From assembly GCA_964598765.1 (NCBI GenBank), contig CAZRCZ010000017.1:49583-113582 (forward strand): DNA of 64,000 nucleotides, read 5' to 3'. The stretch's first letter is position 1. The number at the start of each line of letters is the position of its first letter. Below are positions 26,412 to 34,607 of this stretch, piece after piece. This DNA is from CAZRCZ01 sp964598765. GTDB taxonomy: Bacteria > Sumerlaeota > Sumerlaeia > MVZB01 > JAJFLK01. Under the pieces are notes generated by a model, which was not told the DNA's origin, searched no databases, and was given only the letters and a program-made list of their open reading frames with translations. Made by a program: the position numbers and the translations under genes.

Positions 26412-27842
26412 CTAGAATCTCGGCGTGCGAGGCGATCCCGGAGCGCCGGTTGGGGTCGGTGTCGCCTTCTTGTTAATCACGCTTACGATGACGGCGTCCC
26501 CTTCCTTGAGGTCGCCTCCCGTCACTTCGGTGTAGGAACCGTCCGAAAGGCCTAGTTGAGTTTTGATCGCCTTGGGGTCGCCTGCGGAAGCCAAAACCCA
26601 GACATCGGCCTGCGCAAGGGGTTTGCGCGAGCGTGAAGAGGCTCCGGGACCTTTTGCGGCGCCGGCGGAGGCTCCGCCCCCGGCGGTTCCGGCAGGGGCC
26701 GACGGTTTGGTGTCGGTTTGAAGTTTCACTCGGAGCGCGGCATTAGGGAGCTTGAGGGCATCCTCGCGGCGATCCACGAGAATTCGGACATTGGCCGTCA
26801 TGCCGGGGAACAACTTGAATTCCGGATTAGGGACCTCGATCACCACGTCATAGGTGACGACGTTTTGCGTGTTAATCGGGGCGGCGCGAATTTGGGTGAC
26901 TTTTCCGACGAATCGCTCCCCCGGATAAGCGTCCACGGTGAAGGTTGCTTTTTGGCCAAGTTTGACCCGACCGATGTCGGCTTCATCAATGTTGGCGTCC
27001 ACTTGCATTTTGGTCAGGTCTTGCGCGATTTCAAACAGGGTCGGCGCTTGAAAGGAAGCCGCGACCGTTTGTCCGGCATCCATCCGGCGCGCAATGACCG
27101 TTCCGTCCACGGGCGCTTTGATTTCGGTGTGCTTCAGATCAATCTCGGCTTGATCGAGTTGAGCCTGCATTTGCGCGGTTTGAGCCGTCGCCGTTTTCAA
27201 TTGAGCCTTGGCCAACTCGCCTTGGGCCAAGGAGGATTCGATGGTATGCTTGGCGGATTCAATCTGGGCGTTGGCGGCTTCAAGAGCGGCCTTGGACGAA
27301 TCCGAGGTGGCCTGAAACGTCTCCAAGTCGTCTTTGGCAATCAGTTTTTTTTCGAACAGAGCTTGTTGACGATTAAGTTTGTTGCGCGCGTCGGCTACGG
27401 CGACTTTGGCTTTCTCGGCGTTGGCCTCGGCGTTGGCGAGACCCGAACGCGCCCCCGCCAGATCGGCGTCGGCCTTGATTTGCGTTGCCTTGGCTGTTTC
27501 CACTGCGGCTTGCGCGGCCTGAAGATTGGCCTTGGCCTGATTGACTTTGGCCTGAAAAATTTCAGGGTCAATCAAGGCGACGAGTTGTCCCTTTGTGACC
27601 TTGGTGTTGAAATCGGCGTAGAGTTCCTTGATGTTGCCCGAAACTTGACTGCCGACTTGGACGCTGACGACGGCGTTGCAGTTGCCCGTCGCTGAAACGG
27701 TGGACTCGATGGGTCCGCGCTCCAGCTTTTCACTCTGATACTGGATCGTCGCGCCGTCCCTCCAATGCCACCATGCGCCAATGCCGAGGCACCCCAACAC
27801 GAGGACGGCTACGCCCATTTTCACTCCTGACGATTTCGCCAT
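26412..27842 (-). CDS. MacA-like periplasmic adaptor (HlyD family)
   Basis: 476 residues from ATG 27842 with GGAG sequences upstream. An N-terminal membrane anchor (VAVLVLGCLGIGAWW) is followed by a first lipoyl half (VSVQVGSQVSGNIKELYAD), a long Ala/Lys/Gln-rich coiled-coil hairpin (about 95-235), a second lipoyl half (KAPVDGTVIARRMDAGQTV), beta-barrel domains, and a Gly/Ala/Pro-rich low-complexity insert at about 380-400 before the membrane-proximal domain. It would link the inner-membrane pump to an outer-membrane channel. The hairpin is long compared with many MacA proteins. Confidence 0.92.
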   Translation of the reverse strand: MAKSSGVKMGVAVLVLGCLGIGAWWHWRDGATIQYQSEKLERGPIESTVSATGNCNAVVSVQVGSQVSGNIKELYADFNTKVTKGQLVALIDPEIFQAKVNQAKANLQAAQAAVETAKATQIKADADLAGARSGLANAEANAEKAKVAVADARNKLNRQQALFEKKLIAKDDLETFQATSDSSKAALEAANAQIESAKHTIESSLAQGELAKAQLKTATAQTAQMQAQLDQAEIDLKHTEIKAPVDGTVIARRMDAGQTVAASFQAPTLFEIAQDLTKMQVDANIDEADIGRVKLGQKATFTVDAYPGERFVGKVTQIRAAPINTQNVVTYDVVIEVPNPEFKLFPGMTANVRILVDRREDALKLPNAALRVKLQTDTKPSAPAGTAGGGASAGAAKGPGASSRSRKPLAQADVWVLASAGDPKAIKTQLGLSDGSYTEVTGGDLKEGDAVIVSVINKKATPTPTGAPGSPRTPRF

Positions 27843-27916
27843 TACTCCATGCTCCTCGCAAATTCCCCTCCATCAATGTAAAAGACCTGAAGGAAATTAA
27901 AAAGGTTGGAGATGGA

Positions 27917-30900
27917 TTATTCGTAAAGGTCCCAATCTCGGGTGAAATTGGGTGTCGGAGTCGCGCTTCGCGTGGGCGAAGGGGTCGGCGTTCCAGTGAC
28001 GGTCGGCGTTGCGGATTGAGTGGGACTGGAGGTGGCGGTGTCGGTCGGCGACAAGGTTGCGGTTCGGGTCGGCGAAAGCGTCGCCGTCCGCGTCGGGGTC
28101 TCTGTTGCCGACATGGTTGGCGAAGGCGTGGCGGTGCTTGTCGGCGTATCCGTCGCGCTTTGCGTCGGGCTGGGAGTTGCCGTGTCGGTCGGCGTTAAGG
28201 TCGCGGTTCGAGTGGGCGTATCAGTCGCTGTGCGAGTGAAAGAGGGCGAAGGGGTGGCGGATCTTGTCCGCGAGGGGGTCGCCGTGCGTGTCGGCGAAGG
28301 CGTTGGTGTCGCCGTGCGAGTATTCGTCGGAGAGGGCGAGGGCGTCGCCGTATGGGTCGGCGTTGGGGTTGGAGAAGGAATTAACCCGACGGTCCGCACG
28401 TCTCCGAGTTGCCATCCGTCGGAAGATTGATTCATCCAACGACCGTGCGTCGTCCACGGAGCTTGTTGCGGTTGGTTGAGAATGCGTAGCCGCCAATGAT
28501 TCATCGTTCCGGAGGGGAGGGAAGAGGCGAGTTCGTCGAGGCTCGTTCCAGTGAGTCCGGTGTCGGCCCAACTCGCGCCTTCTTGGAGTCCCGCGACATT
28601 AAAACTTGTTCCAAGAGGTTTGGTCTCCCATTGCAGTTTCACTTTTCCTTTCCCGTAGGGAACCCGGCCAATCGCGGCAAGCCGGAAGCTGTTAATCGAA
28701 TCGGAATTCAGTCCGATTAGGATGGGAGCGGAATCAGCGGCGAGTCTCTGGCGGGGAATCGCGCTCAAACCTTTAGTTTTATTCCCGTAAAAGACGAATG
28801 CCGCCCCTTCGTCGGTTTGGCCGTTGTCGTAATAGGGCGCGCCGACGATGACATCGGTGTAGCCGTCGCCGTTTACGTCTCCGGCGGAAGCGACGCAGTA
28901 ACCCAAGCCGGCGTCAGCCTGATTGGATTCCAGGATCGCCGAGGCAGTGGCGGGATTGCCGGAGGCCACGCCAAAAGTGGATCCAAGAAAAATAAACGCC
29001 GCGCCCTCATTGGATTGTCCGTTGGCATAATAAGGAGCGCCGACGATCACGTCGCCATAACCGTCGCCATTCACGTCGCCTGCCCCGGCCACGCTGAATC
29101 CCATTTGAGCCGAAGCTTGATTGGATTCCAAAATTGCCGAAGGAAGCGGAAGCGGATTTCCCGTATCCAACCCCCAGACCGATCCAAGGAAAACCATGGC
29201 GACCCCTTCGCCGGATTCGCCGTTGGAGTAATTGGGCGCGCCGACGACGACGTCGGCGAACCCGTCGCCGTTGACGTCTCCGGCTCCGGCGACGCTGTAA
29301 CCCAAATTTGCGCTGTCTTGATTGGATTCGATCACGGATGCGGCGGATGAGGGATTGCCCGAAGCGATGCCACTCGGGGTTCCGAGATAGACAAAAGCCG
29401 CGCCCTCGTCAACTTCCGGATCGTCGTAGTAGGGCGCTCCGACGATCACGTCGGAGAACCCGTCGCCGTTGATGTCGCCCGCTCCTGCGACGCTGTATCC
29501 CAATCGCGCGCTGGCCTGATTGGATTCGATCATCGTGTTGGCGCTCGACGCATTGCCGGAGGGAATACCCGTGGAAGACCCATGAAAAATGAATGCGGCT
29601 CCCTCATTGACTTCGCCATTGCTGTAAAACGGCGCGCCGACAATGACATCGCCGTATCCATCTCCATTGACGTCCCCTACCCCAGCCACGCTCCATCCCA
29701 TGAAGGCGTTGACTTGATCGGATTCAAGAACGGCCGCGGCCGTAGTCGGATTTCCCGACGCAACGCCGCCGGATGATCCGAGAAAGATCAGTGCGCCTCC
29801 TTCATTGGTCTGGCCGTTGGCGTATCCCGGCGCGCCGACGATCACGTCGGCGTAGCCGTCGCCGTTGACGTCTCCCGCGGAGGCGACGCTCCATCCCATG
29901 ATCGCGTTGGCCTGATCGGATTCCAGAATTGCCGATGCGGTCGAGGGATCGGCGTTGGCAATCCCATTGGCCGATCCGAGAAAAACAAAGGCCGCGCCTT
30001 CGTCGGTTTGGCCGTTGTCGTAATAAGGCGCGCCGACGATCACGTCGGCATAGCCGTCGCCGTTGACGTCTCCCGCCGAGGCCACGCTCAATCCCAAGTT
30101 GGCGGAATCCTGATTGGATTCAAGCGTGGCGGCCGTGGAAGGATTGCCCGAAGCCACCCCTTTGGGCGATCCCAAATAAATGAAGGCCGCTCCTTCATCC
30201 ACTTCCGGATGATCGTATTGATAGCTTCCGACTAGGATGTCGGAATATCCGTCGCCGTTCACGTCTCCCGCCCCGGCGACGGAGAATCCGAATTGAGCGT
30301 TGGATTGTCCGGAATAAAGAAACACGGCGGCGGTGTTTGGATTACCCGATGCAATTCCGGATGGCGAGCCGAGAAAGACCAAAGCGGCCCCCTCATTGGA
30401 AACGGTTCGGATGTAGCGGCTGGCTCCGACAATCACGTCGGCGTAGCCGTCGCCATTGAGGTCTCCCGCGCAGGCCACGCTGGTTCCCAAGCGGGAATTG
30501 GCGACGTTGGCTTCCAGCGTGGCAGAGGCGGTGGAGGGATTGCCCGAGGCGACGCCGGAGGATGAGCCAAGAAAAACTAATGCCGCTCCTTCGTCGGTTT
30601 GGCCGTTGTCGTAAAGTGGCGCGCCAATGATCACGTCGGCATATCCGTCACCGTTCACGTCACCCGCGCCCGCGACGCTGGTTCCCAATTGGGCGTTGGT
30701 CTGAACCGAGTAGAATGTCGAGGACGCGGCGGAGGGGCCTCCCGATGCAATTCCCGTGGTGGAACCGTGAAAAATAAACGCCGCCCCTTCTTGCGTCTTG
30801 GTATTGGTGTAGAAGGAAGATCCGACGATGACGTCCGCGTAACCGTCGCCGTTGACGTCCCCGGCTCCCGCGACGCTGATGCCGAATTGCGAACTGGCTT

Positions 30901-32350
30901 GATTCGATTCCAACAAGGCGGCGGCAGTGGACGGATCGCCCGACGCCACTCCCGTCACGGAACCATGGAAAACGAGGGCGATTCCTTCGTTGGTTTGCCC
31001 GTTGGAATAGCGAGGCGCGCCGACGATGACGTCATCGTAGCCGTCGCCGTTGACGTCTCCCGCGCCGGCGACGCTCGTTCCGAGTTGCGCGCCCGCCTGA
31101 TTGCTTTCGATCATCGTCACGGCGGTTGAAGGATTGCCGTTCGGGATGCCGGTCGAGGAGCCGTGGAAGATGAAAGCGACTCCTTCGGTGGATTGGCCAT
31201 TCGCGTAAAACCGCGCTCCGATGATCACGTCGGCGTAGCCGTCGCCGTTGACGTCCCCCGCTCCGGCGACGCTGTAGCCCAACTGCGCGCCGGCCTGATT
31301 GCTTTCGATCATTGTGGCGGCGGTCGAGGGATTGGCCGAGGCGATGCCCGTGGAAGAACCAAGAAAAATGAACGCCGCGCCTTCGTCGGTTTCGCCATTG
31401 TCATACGTCGGCGCGCCGACGATAACGTCATCGTAACCGTCGCCATTGACATCTCCCGCTCCGGCGGCGCTAAAGCCGAACCAAGCGTTAGTCTGATTTG
31501 ATTCCAGCAAGCTGTCGGCAACGCCGGAGAAGAGGGGGTCCACGGTAATGGGATAATAAGCGTTGGCGTCATCAATCGCCAATCGAACCGTCCATTCATC
31601 CGCCTTGGCTTGGGACGACAATTCCATGTGCGATTCCAACTCGTTCCCGTTTGCGTCGGCGGCGAGCAGATGCGCGTAGCGCAACACCCGTTGTCCATTT
31701 CCGTCCTCGAAATCAACGGATTGTCGGTCGGCGGAAATTTGCGGATGGAGCGAGGTCTTGAACGACAACTCCAAAATCAAATTTTCGCTCTTCTGCTGAC
31801 CCTTGCGGGATGAGCGGTTTGTGGTCGTCCTAGAATTGCCGCCTTGCGGGGCGGACTCGATCCGAAAAATTTGCTCCAAGCCTTTCTCATCGTTGACGTA
31901 GGACTCGGTTATTCCTCCCTTGGCGTATTCGATGCGGTTGTGGGAAGCTCGCCCAGCCTGTTTGATGTCCGAAACAAAATGACGGTTTCTCTCCCGTCCC
32001 CATGCCGTCAAGCCCACATCCATCTCCCATTCATTCATATCCGCGGATACGGGATCCGTGGCGGTTTGAGAAACACGGGGAATCAGGCGAATCCCATCGG
32101 AGGTGAAATAAGTGCGGATGTTGTGGGCGCGGTTGGGGGCTTGATATGCGGCTTGAAGATCGGCCACGGAAGTCTTTTCTTTCCAAGTGATGTGATACTC
32201 CCGCGCTTGGAGGTTTTTGGCGACTTGGCTCAACCAATCCGACGACGTTCCGGCGGGAACGTTCGGCGGATTTTGATCCCCAGCATGGACAACATTTGCC
32301 AAGATGAGAAGGGGGAGAGTCGGGATTTTGAAAAAACGCCGAATTTTCAT
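27917..32350 (-). CDS. Secreted FG-GAP repeat protein with Thr/Pro-rich tail
   Basis: 1,477 residues from ATG 32350. After a signal peptide (FKIPTLPLLILANVVHAGD) and a 250-residue unique domain come 14 consecutive repeats of about 66 residues, each with 'S.aGAGDVNGDGYaDViVGAP.Y.NGqt.EGAAfiFlGS'. The DVNGDGYAD loops are calcium-binding in integrin-alpha-type FG-GAP propellers; 14 repeats would make two seven-bladed propellers. A linking domain follows, then about 150 residues of TATPSPT-type low complexity. It is probably surface or extracellular, used for adhesion or carbohydrate contact. There is no sortase or PEP-CTERM signal at the C-terminus (ends RDWDLYE). It is followed by the efflux operon 74 bases on. 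Confidence 0.9.
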   Translation of the reverse strand: MKIRRFFKIPTLPLLILANVVHAGDQNPPNVPAGTSSDWLSQVAKNLQAREYHITWKEKTSVADLQAAYQAPNRAHNIRTYFTSDGIRLIPRVSQTATDPVSADMNEWEMDVGLTAWGRERNRHFVSDIKQAGRASHNRIEYAKGGITESYVNDEKGLEQIFRIESAPQGGNSRTTTNRSSRKGQQKSENLILELSFKTSLHPQISADRQSVDFEDGNGQRVLRYAHLLAADANGNELESHMELSSQAKADEWTVRLAIDDANAYYPITVDPLFSGVADSLLESNQTNAWFGFSAAGAGDVNGDGYDDVIVGAPTYDNGETDEGAAFIFLGSSTGIASANPSTAATMIESNQAGAQLGYSVAGAGDVNGDGYADVIIGARFYANGQSTEGVAFIFHGSSTGIPNGNPSTAVTMIESNQAGAQLGTSVAGAGDVNGDGYDDVIVGAPRYSNGQTNEGIALVFHGSVTGVASGDPSTAAALLESNQASSQFGISVAGAGDVNGDGYADVIVGSSFYTNTKTQEGAAFIFHGSTTGIASGGPSAASSTFYSVQTNAQLGTSVAGAGDVNGDGYADVIIGAPLYDNGQTDEGAALVFLGSSSGVASGNPSTASATLEANVANSRLGTSVACAGDLNGDGYADVIVGASRYIRTVSNEGAALVFLGSPSGIASGNPNTAAVFLYSGQSNAQFGFSVAGAGDVNGDGYSDILVGSYQYDHPEVDEGAAFIYLGSPKGVASGNPSTAATLESNQDSANLGLSVASAGDVNGDGYADVIVGAPYYDNGQTDEGAAFVFLGSANGIANADPSTASAILESDQANAIMGWSVASAGDVNGDGYADVIVGAPGYANGQTNEGGALIFLGSSGGVASGNPTTAAAVLESDQVNAFMGWSVAGVGDVNGDGYGDVIVGAPFYSNGEVNEGAAFIFHGSSTGIPSGNASSANTMIESNQASARLGYSVAGAGDINGDGFSDVIVGAPYYDDPEVDEGAAFVYLGTPSGIASGNPSSAASVIESNQDSANLGYSVAGAGDVNGDGFADVVVGAPNYSNGESGEGVAMVFLGSVWGLDTGNPLPLPSAILESNQASAQMGFSVAGAGDVNGDGYGDVIVGAPYYANGQSNEGAAFIFLGSTFGVASGNPATASAILESNQADAGLGYCVASAGDVNGDGYTDVIVGAPYYDNGQTDEGAAFVFYGNKTKGLSAIPRQRLAADSAPILIGLNSDSINSFRLAAIGRVPYGKGKVKLQWETKPLGTSFNVAGLQEGASWADTGLTGTSLDELASSLPSGTMNHWRLRILNQPQQAPWTTHGRWMNQSSDGWQLGDVRTVGLIPSPTPTPTHTATPSPSPTNTRTATPTPSPTRTATPSRTRSATPSPSFTRTATDTPTRTATLTPTDTATPSPTQSATDTPTSTATPSPTMSATETPTRTATLSPTRTATLSPTDTATSSPTQSATPTVTGTPTPSPTRSATPTPNFTRDWDLYE
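27935..28382 (-). repeat. Low-complexity repeat coding the Thr/Pro/Ser tail
   Basis: An irregular repeat of about 24-30 bases coding for variations of TATPSPT and SATPTPT. It is degenerate, so length changes by slippage are likely. The plus strand gives Val/Gly-rich open frames here that are artefacts of the repeat. Confidence 0.8.
28770..31510 (-). repeat. Fourteen tandem ~198-bp FG-GAP coding repeats
   Basis: Each unit codes about 66 residues and carries a highly conserved core (GACGTNAACGGCGACGG). Neighbouring units differ by many third-position changes, so the array is old or under selection rather than freshly amplified. Units 7 and 11 share the variant PEVDEGAAF, and units 8 and 14 share YYDNGQTDEGAAFVF, suggesting segmental duplication. 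Confidence 0.85.
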
Positions 32351-32435
32351 GACAACCAACCGAAAACCTTAATATAACGACTTATCCCGTTCGTCAACTA
32401 AAGAGGGGCAAAATTCGTCGAATACAGATATTAGC

Positions 32436-32480
32436 AAGCGCTTGTCCGAAACGCGCTTTTGCCCTTCGCCGGGTTTTTTT
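32436..32480 (+). terminator. Possible hairpin and T-run
   Basis: AAGCGC (32436-32441) pairs with GCGCTT (32453-32458), and a second small CCC/GGG stem is followed by TTTTTTT at 32474-32480. It is ahead of the phosphatase gene with no obvious plus-strand transcript to end, so its role is uncertain. Confidence 0.3.
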
Positions 32481-32511
32481 GATAGGCTAAATCAAGGCAT
32501 CTGAATCACTT

Positions 32512-33123
32512 ATGGCCGGAACCAATACGAAGACAACTCTCTATCTGATTCGTCACGGTGAACCGGCGGAGGAGTTCCAAAATCGCTTTTACGGTCAATT
32601 GGACGTTCCTCTTTCCGATCGGGGCAAACAACAATCGGTGGCCGTCGCGCAACGGCTCGGCTCCATTCCGTTTGACGCGGTTTATTCGAGCGATCTGCAA
32701 CGCGCGGGTTTTCTGGCCGATGCCTTGGCCGATCCGTTGGGTCTTCCGGTCCGGCGATTGGAAGTTTTCCGCGAGCGCAAATTCGGAATCCTTCAAGGGA
32801 TGTCCGAAGAGGAAATGCGCGAGCGACATCCGGAGGAATATCAGGCGTGGAACGCCAATCGTCCCCTCTATTCCATCGAGGGGGGAGAAAATTTCGAGCA
32901 ACTGCGGGATCGAATTCTTCCGGCGGTGGATACGCTGGTGGAGGCGTTCGCGGGGGGACGAATTGCGCTCGTCGCGCACGGCGGTCCGATCCGAGTCCTG
33001 ATCGCGCACATTCTCGCCATGCCCTTGACCCACGTTTTCCATTTCACGCTGGATTACGCGTGCGTCAACGTGGTGGAATTTCCGGCGAATGGAACGCCGA
33101 GAGTAAAGTTAATCAACGGCTGA
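32512..33123 (+). CDS. Histidine phosphatase family protein
   Basis: 203 residues. The branch 2-type phosphoglycerate mutase signature LIRHGEP (His15 forms the phospho-enzyme), the second Arg in YSSDLQRA, the Glu in RERKFGILQGM and the second His in LVAHGGPIRVL are all present. The motif set fits broad-specificity phosphatases of the CobC/GpmB group (alpha-ribazole phosphate, phosphoglycerate or nucleotides). No cobalamin genes are adjacent, so CobC is not assumed. Cytoplasmic. It diverges from the FG-GAP gene. Confidence 0.92.
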   Translation: MAGTNTKTTLYLIRHGEPAEEFQNRFYGQLDVPLSDRGKQQSVAVAQRLGSIPFDAVYSSDLQRAGFLADALADPLGLPVRRLEVFRERKFGILQGMSEEEMRERHPEEYQAWNANRPLYSIEGGENFEQLRDRILPAVDTLVEAFAGGRIALVAHGGPIRVLIAHILAMPLTHVFHFTLDYACVNVVEFPANGTPRVKLING

Positions 33124-33177
33124 CTTGAGGGCGAATGGATACGAAAGATCCCAAAGTCTTTGTACGGCTCGCATTTT

Positions 33178-33897
33178 TCAGGGATCATTTGGATTCACGC
33201 TTTCAGCTACTTCTACTTTGAGGATGTCCCTAAGATCGGCCAGTTCTCTTGGAAGAGAGTTTTCAAGAATGAGAACGGTTCGAGTTTGTAATGGTAGGTT
33301 CATCGCGGCTTGGTAAGCTTTGATGACCGCGTCATATTTGATGCACTGAAAAAGACCTCTCACGACGTCGGCTTGATCTGATATTCTTGATTTAACTTCG
33401 GCTCCCACCCAACACTTTTCCGTCTTGAACAGGACGTCCACTATGTCACCAGAAGGTAGCGGGTATTCTAATTCGCCTCGACATTCACTTGGTAGCGAGA
33501 GCAGACCGGGTCTGGACGCGACAAATGTTTTTAGCTTCTGTTGTTCTGCGCTCTCACCACCACCCTTGAATGTTCGGGCCGCCTGTAATGCAAGCAAGAT
33601 TGGCGCGCTCGAATCTGGAATGAGATGAAGAACGTGCTGGCCTTCATGTCTTTCCTCGGGATTGAATCTTATATGGACCCTATTTCCCGTCTCTACCCGA
33701 TTGTCAAGATACCAGCATTTAAGCATTCCCCAAACTTGGGTCGCATGGTGCATTTGAGCTGGGCTGTAGCGTCCCTTTCCGTCGCAGATCCAGATGTGAG
33801 ATTTGTGGGGAAGTTGGAACGCATGACCCTGCTTGCCCAAGTTGAGATAGAAGCTCTTGGCTTGACTGTCCGAAATGGTTGTTTCAAATTCGATCAT
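33178..33897 (-). CDS. Uncharacterised protein with PD-(D/E)XK nuclease-like motif
   Basis: 239 residues, not recognised as a named family. The C-terminal part (about residues 140-190) has GDIVDVLF, then WVGAEVKSR, then RGLFQCIKYDAVI. The spacing of Asp, Glu-x-Lys and a following Gln/Tyr helix is that of PD-(D/E)XK nucleases such as restriction enzymes. The N-terminal half has no clear motif. It lies in an accessory stretch beside a small ORF and a broken PIN toxin, on the same strand, which fits a defence or mobile role, but no methyltransferase or specificity subunit is present. Fold call is inference. Confidence 0.6.
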   Translation of the reverse strand: MIEFETTISDSQAKSFYLNLGKQGHAFQLPHKSHIWICDGKGRYSPAQMHHATQVWGMLKCWYLDNRVETGNRVHIRFNPEERHEGQHVLHLIPDSSAPILLALQAARTFKGGGESAEQQKLKTFVASRPGLLSLPSECRGELEYPLPSGDIVDVLFKTEKCWVGAEVKSRISDQADVVRGLFQCIKYDAVIKAYQAAMNLPLQTRTVLILENSLPRELADLRDILKVEVAESVNPNDP

Positions 33898-33966
33898 AGC
33901 AGAATACGTCCTATTCGACTGGGGAATACAAGGTTTTCGGAATCACATTTTGGAGGAGACCAGACG

Positions 33967-34125
33967 CTACTTGCGTCCGACGGCGGTCTGTGGCGCAATA
34001 TGAACCTGTTGGCGACGTTGAGTCTTACGATATCGTGCCACCAATTTCTTTACGTCATGACCGACAGAGGTCGAGATGTTCATCCCCGCTTTGCGGATGG
34101 CGGCAATGGTGGGATTGTCCTTCAT
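33967..34125 (-). CDS. Small protein, possible partner of the PIN toxin
   Basis: 52 residues from ATG 34125 with GAGGAG 8 bases upstream, a strong ribosome binding site. It begins MKDNPTIAAIRKAGMNIS and continues GHDVKKLVARYRK, a short basic helical protein of the type that accompanies PIN-domain toxins. It starts 23 bases after the restored stop of the PIN reading frame and ends 70 bases before the nuclease-like gene. Antitoxin function is inference from position and size. No homologue could be searched. Confidence 0.55.
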   Translation of the reverse strand: MKDNPTIAAIRKAGMNISTSVGHDVKKLVARYRKTQRRQQVHIAPQTAVGRK

Positions 34126-34148
34126 CTTCGTTTCTCCTCTTACAGAAG

Positions 34149-34603
34149 CTAAAGCGGCGTTACCGACGCGGGCACAAAAAATCCTAGACTTTCATTCACG
34201 CGCCGAATATGGGCAGATTTGTTGGCATTGGCCAAATGCCGACAATTCCATGTTAACAGAAAGTCGCATTTATGGAAGGATGACATCGCCAAGTGGAGAG
34301 CATCGCAATCGGCTCTGCAGGCATGACGCGATGGCGAATGTAAGCTTCGGCGATTTCACCAACGGGTTCATCCATTTCAAGGAGAGGAATCATTTTGGCA
34401 AGTGCCGGCGCGTCTTGCCTTTGCGGAAAGTCCCCCCTCTCCAATTCCTCAATAGTAGCTTCGCTCGTGAACAATTCGTAACTCTCACGACAATGGTCCC
34501 ACCATTCCCTCGTCCACCTCTGGCGCGCGGCCATGTCGGGTTCGATTCGTTTTTCATAAAGAAAACTGGGAACCGTCGTCTCCATGTAAATTCGGTTTCT
34601 CAT
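34149..34603 (-). pseudogene. PIN-domain (VapC-like) toxin with a one-base frameshift
   Basis: From ATG 34603 the frame reads RIYMETTVPSFLYEKR, then EATIEELERGDFP, to MPAEPI at about residue 100, and then stops early. From about 34312 the next frame continues exactly where expected: DALHLAMSSFHKCDFLLTWN, CRHLANANK, HIRRVNESLGFFVPA, stopping at TAG 34151-34149. Together they give a 150-residue PIN protein with its acidic residues (Asp/Glu in METT, EELE, GDALH-like, TWNCRH). The junction ATTGCGATGC lacks one G relative to the expected ATTGGCGATGC. PIN toxins cut RNA. Gene decay, a sequencing error or programmed shifting could explain it; decay or error is likeliest. Confidence 0.85.
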
Positions 34604-34607
34604 CTGA

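Noticed and set aside
27773..28430. Val/Gly-rich plus-strand frames at the end of the FG-GAP gene
   Set aside because: They mirror the Thr/Pro codon repeat and have no independent support.
28770..31510. CRISPR-like array
   Set aside because: The regular repeats are about 198 bases and code FG-GAP units; there are no short repeats with unique spacers and no cas genes.
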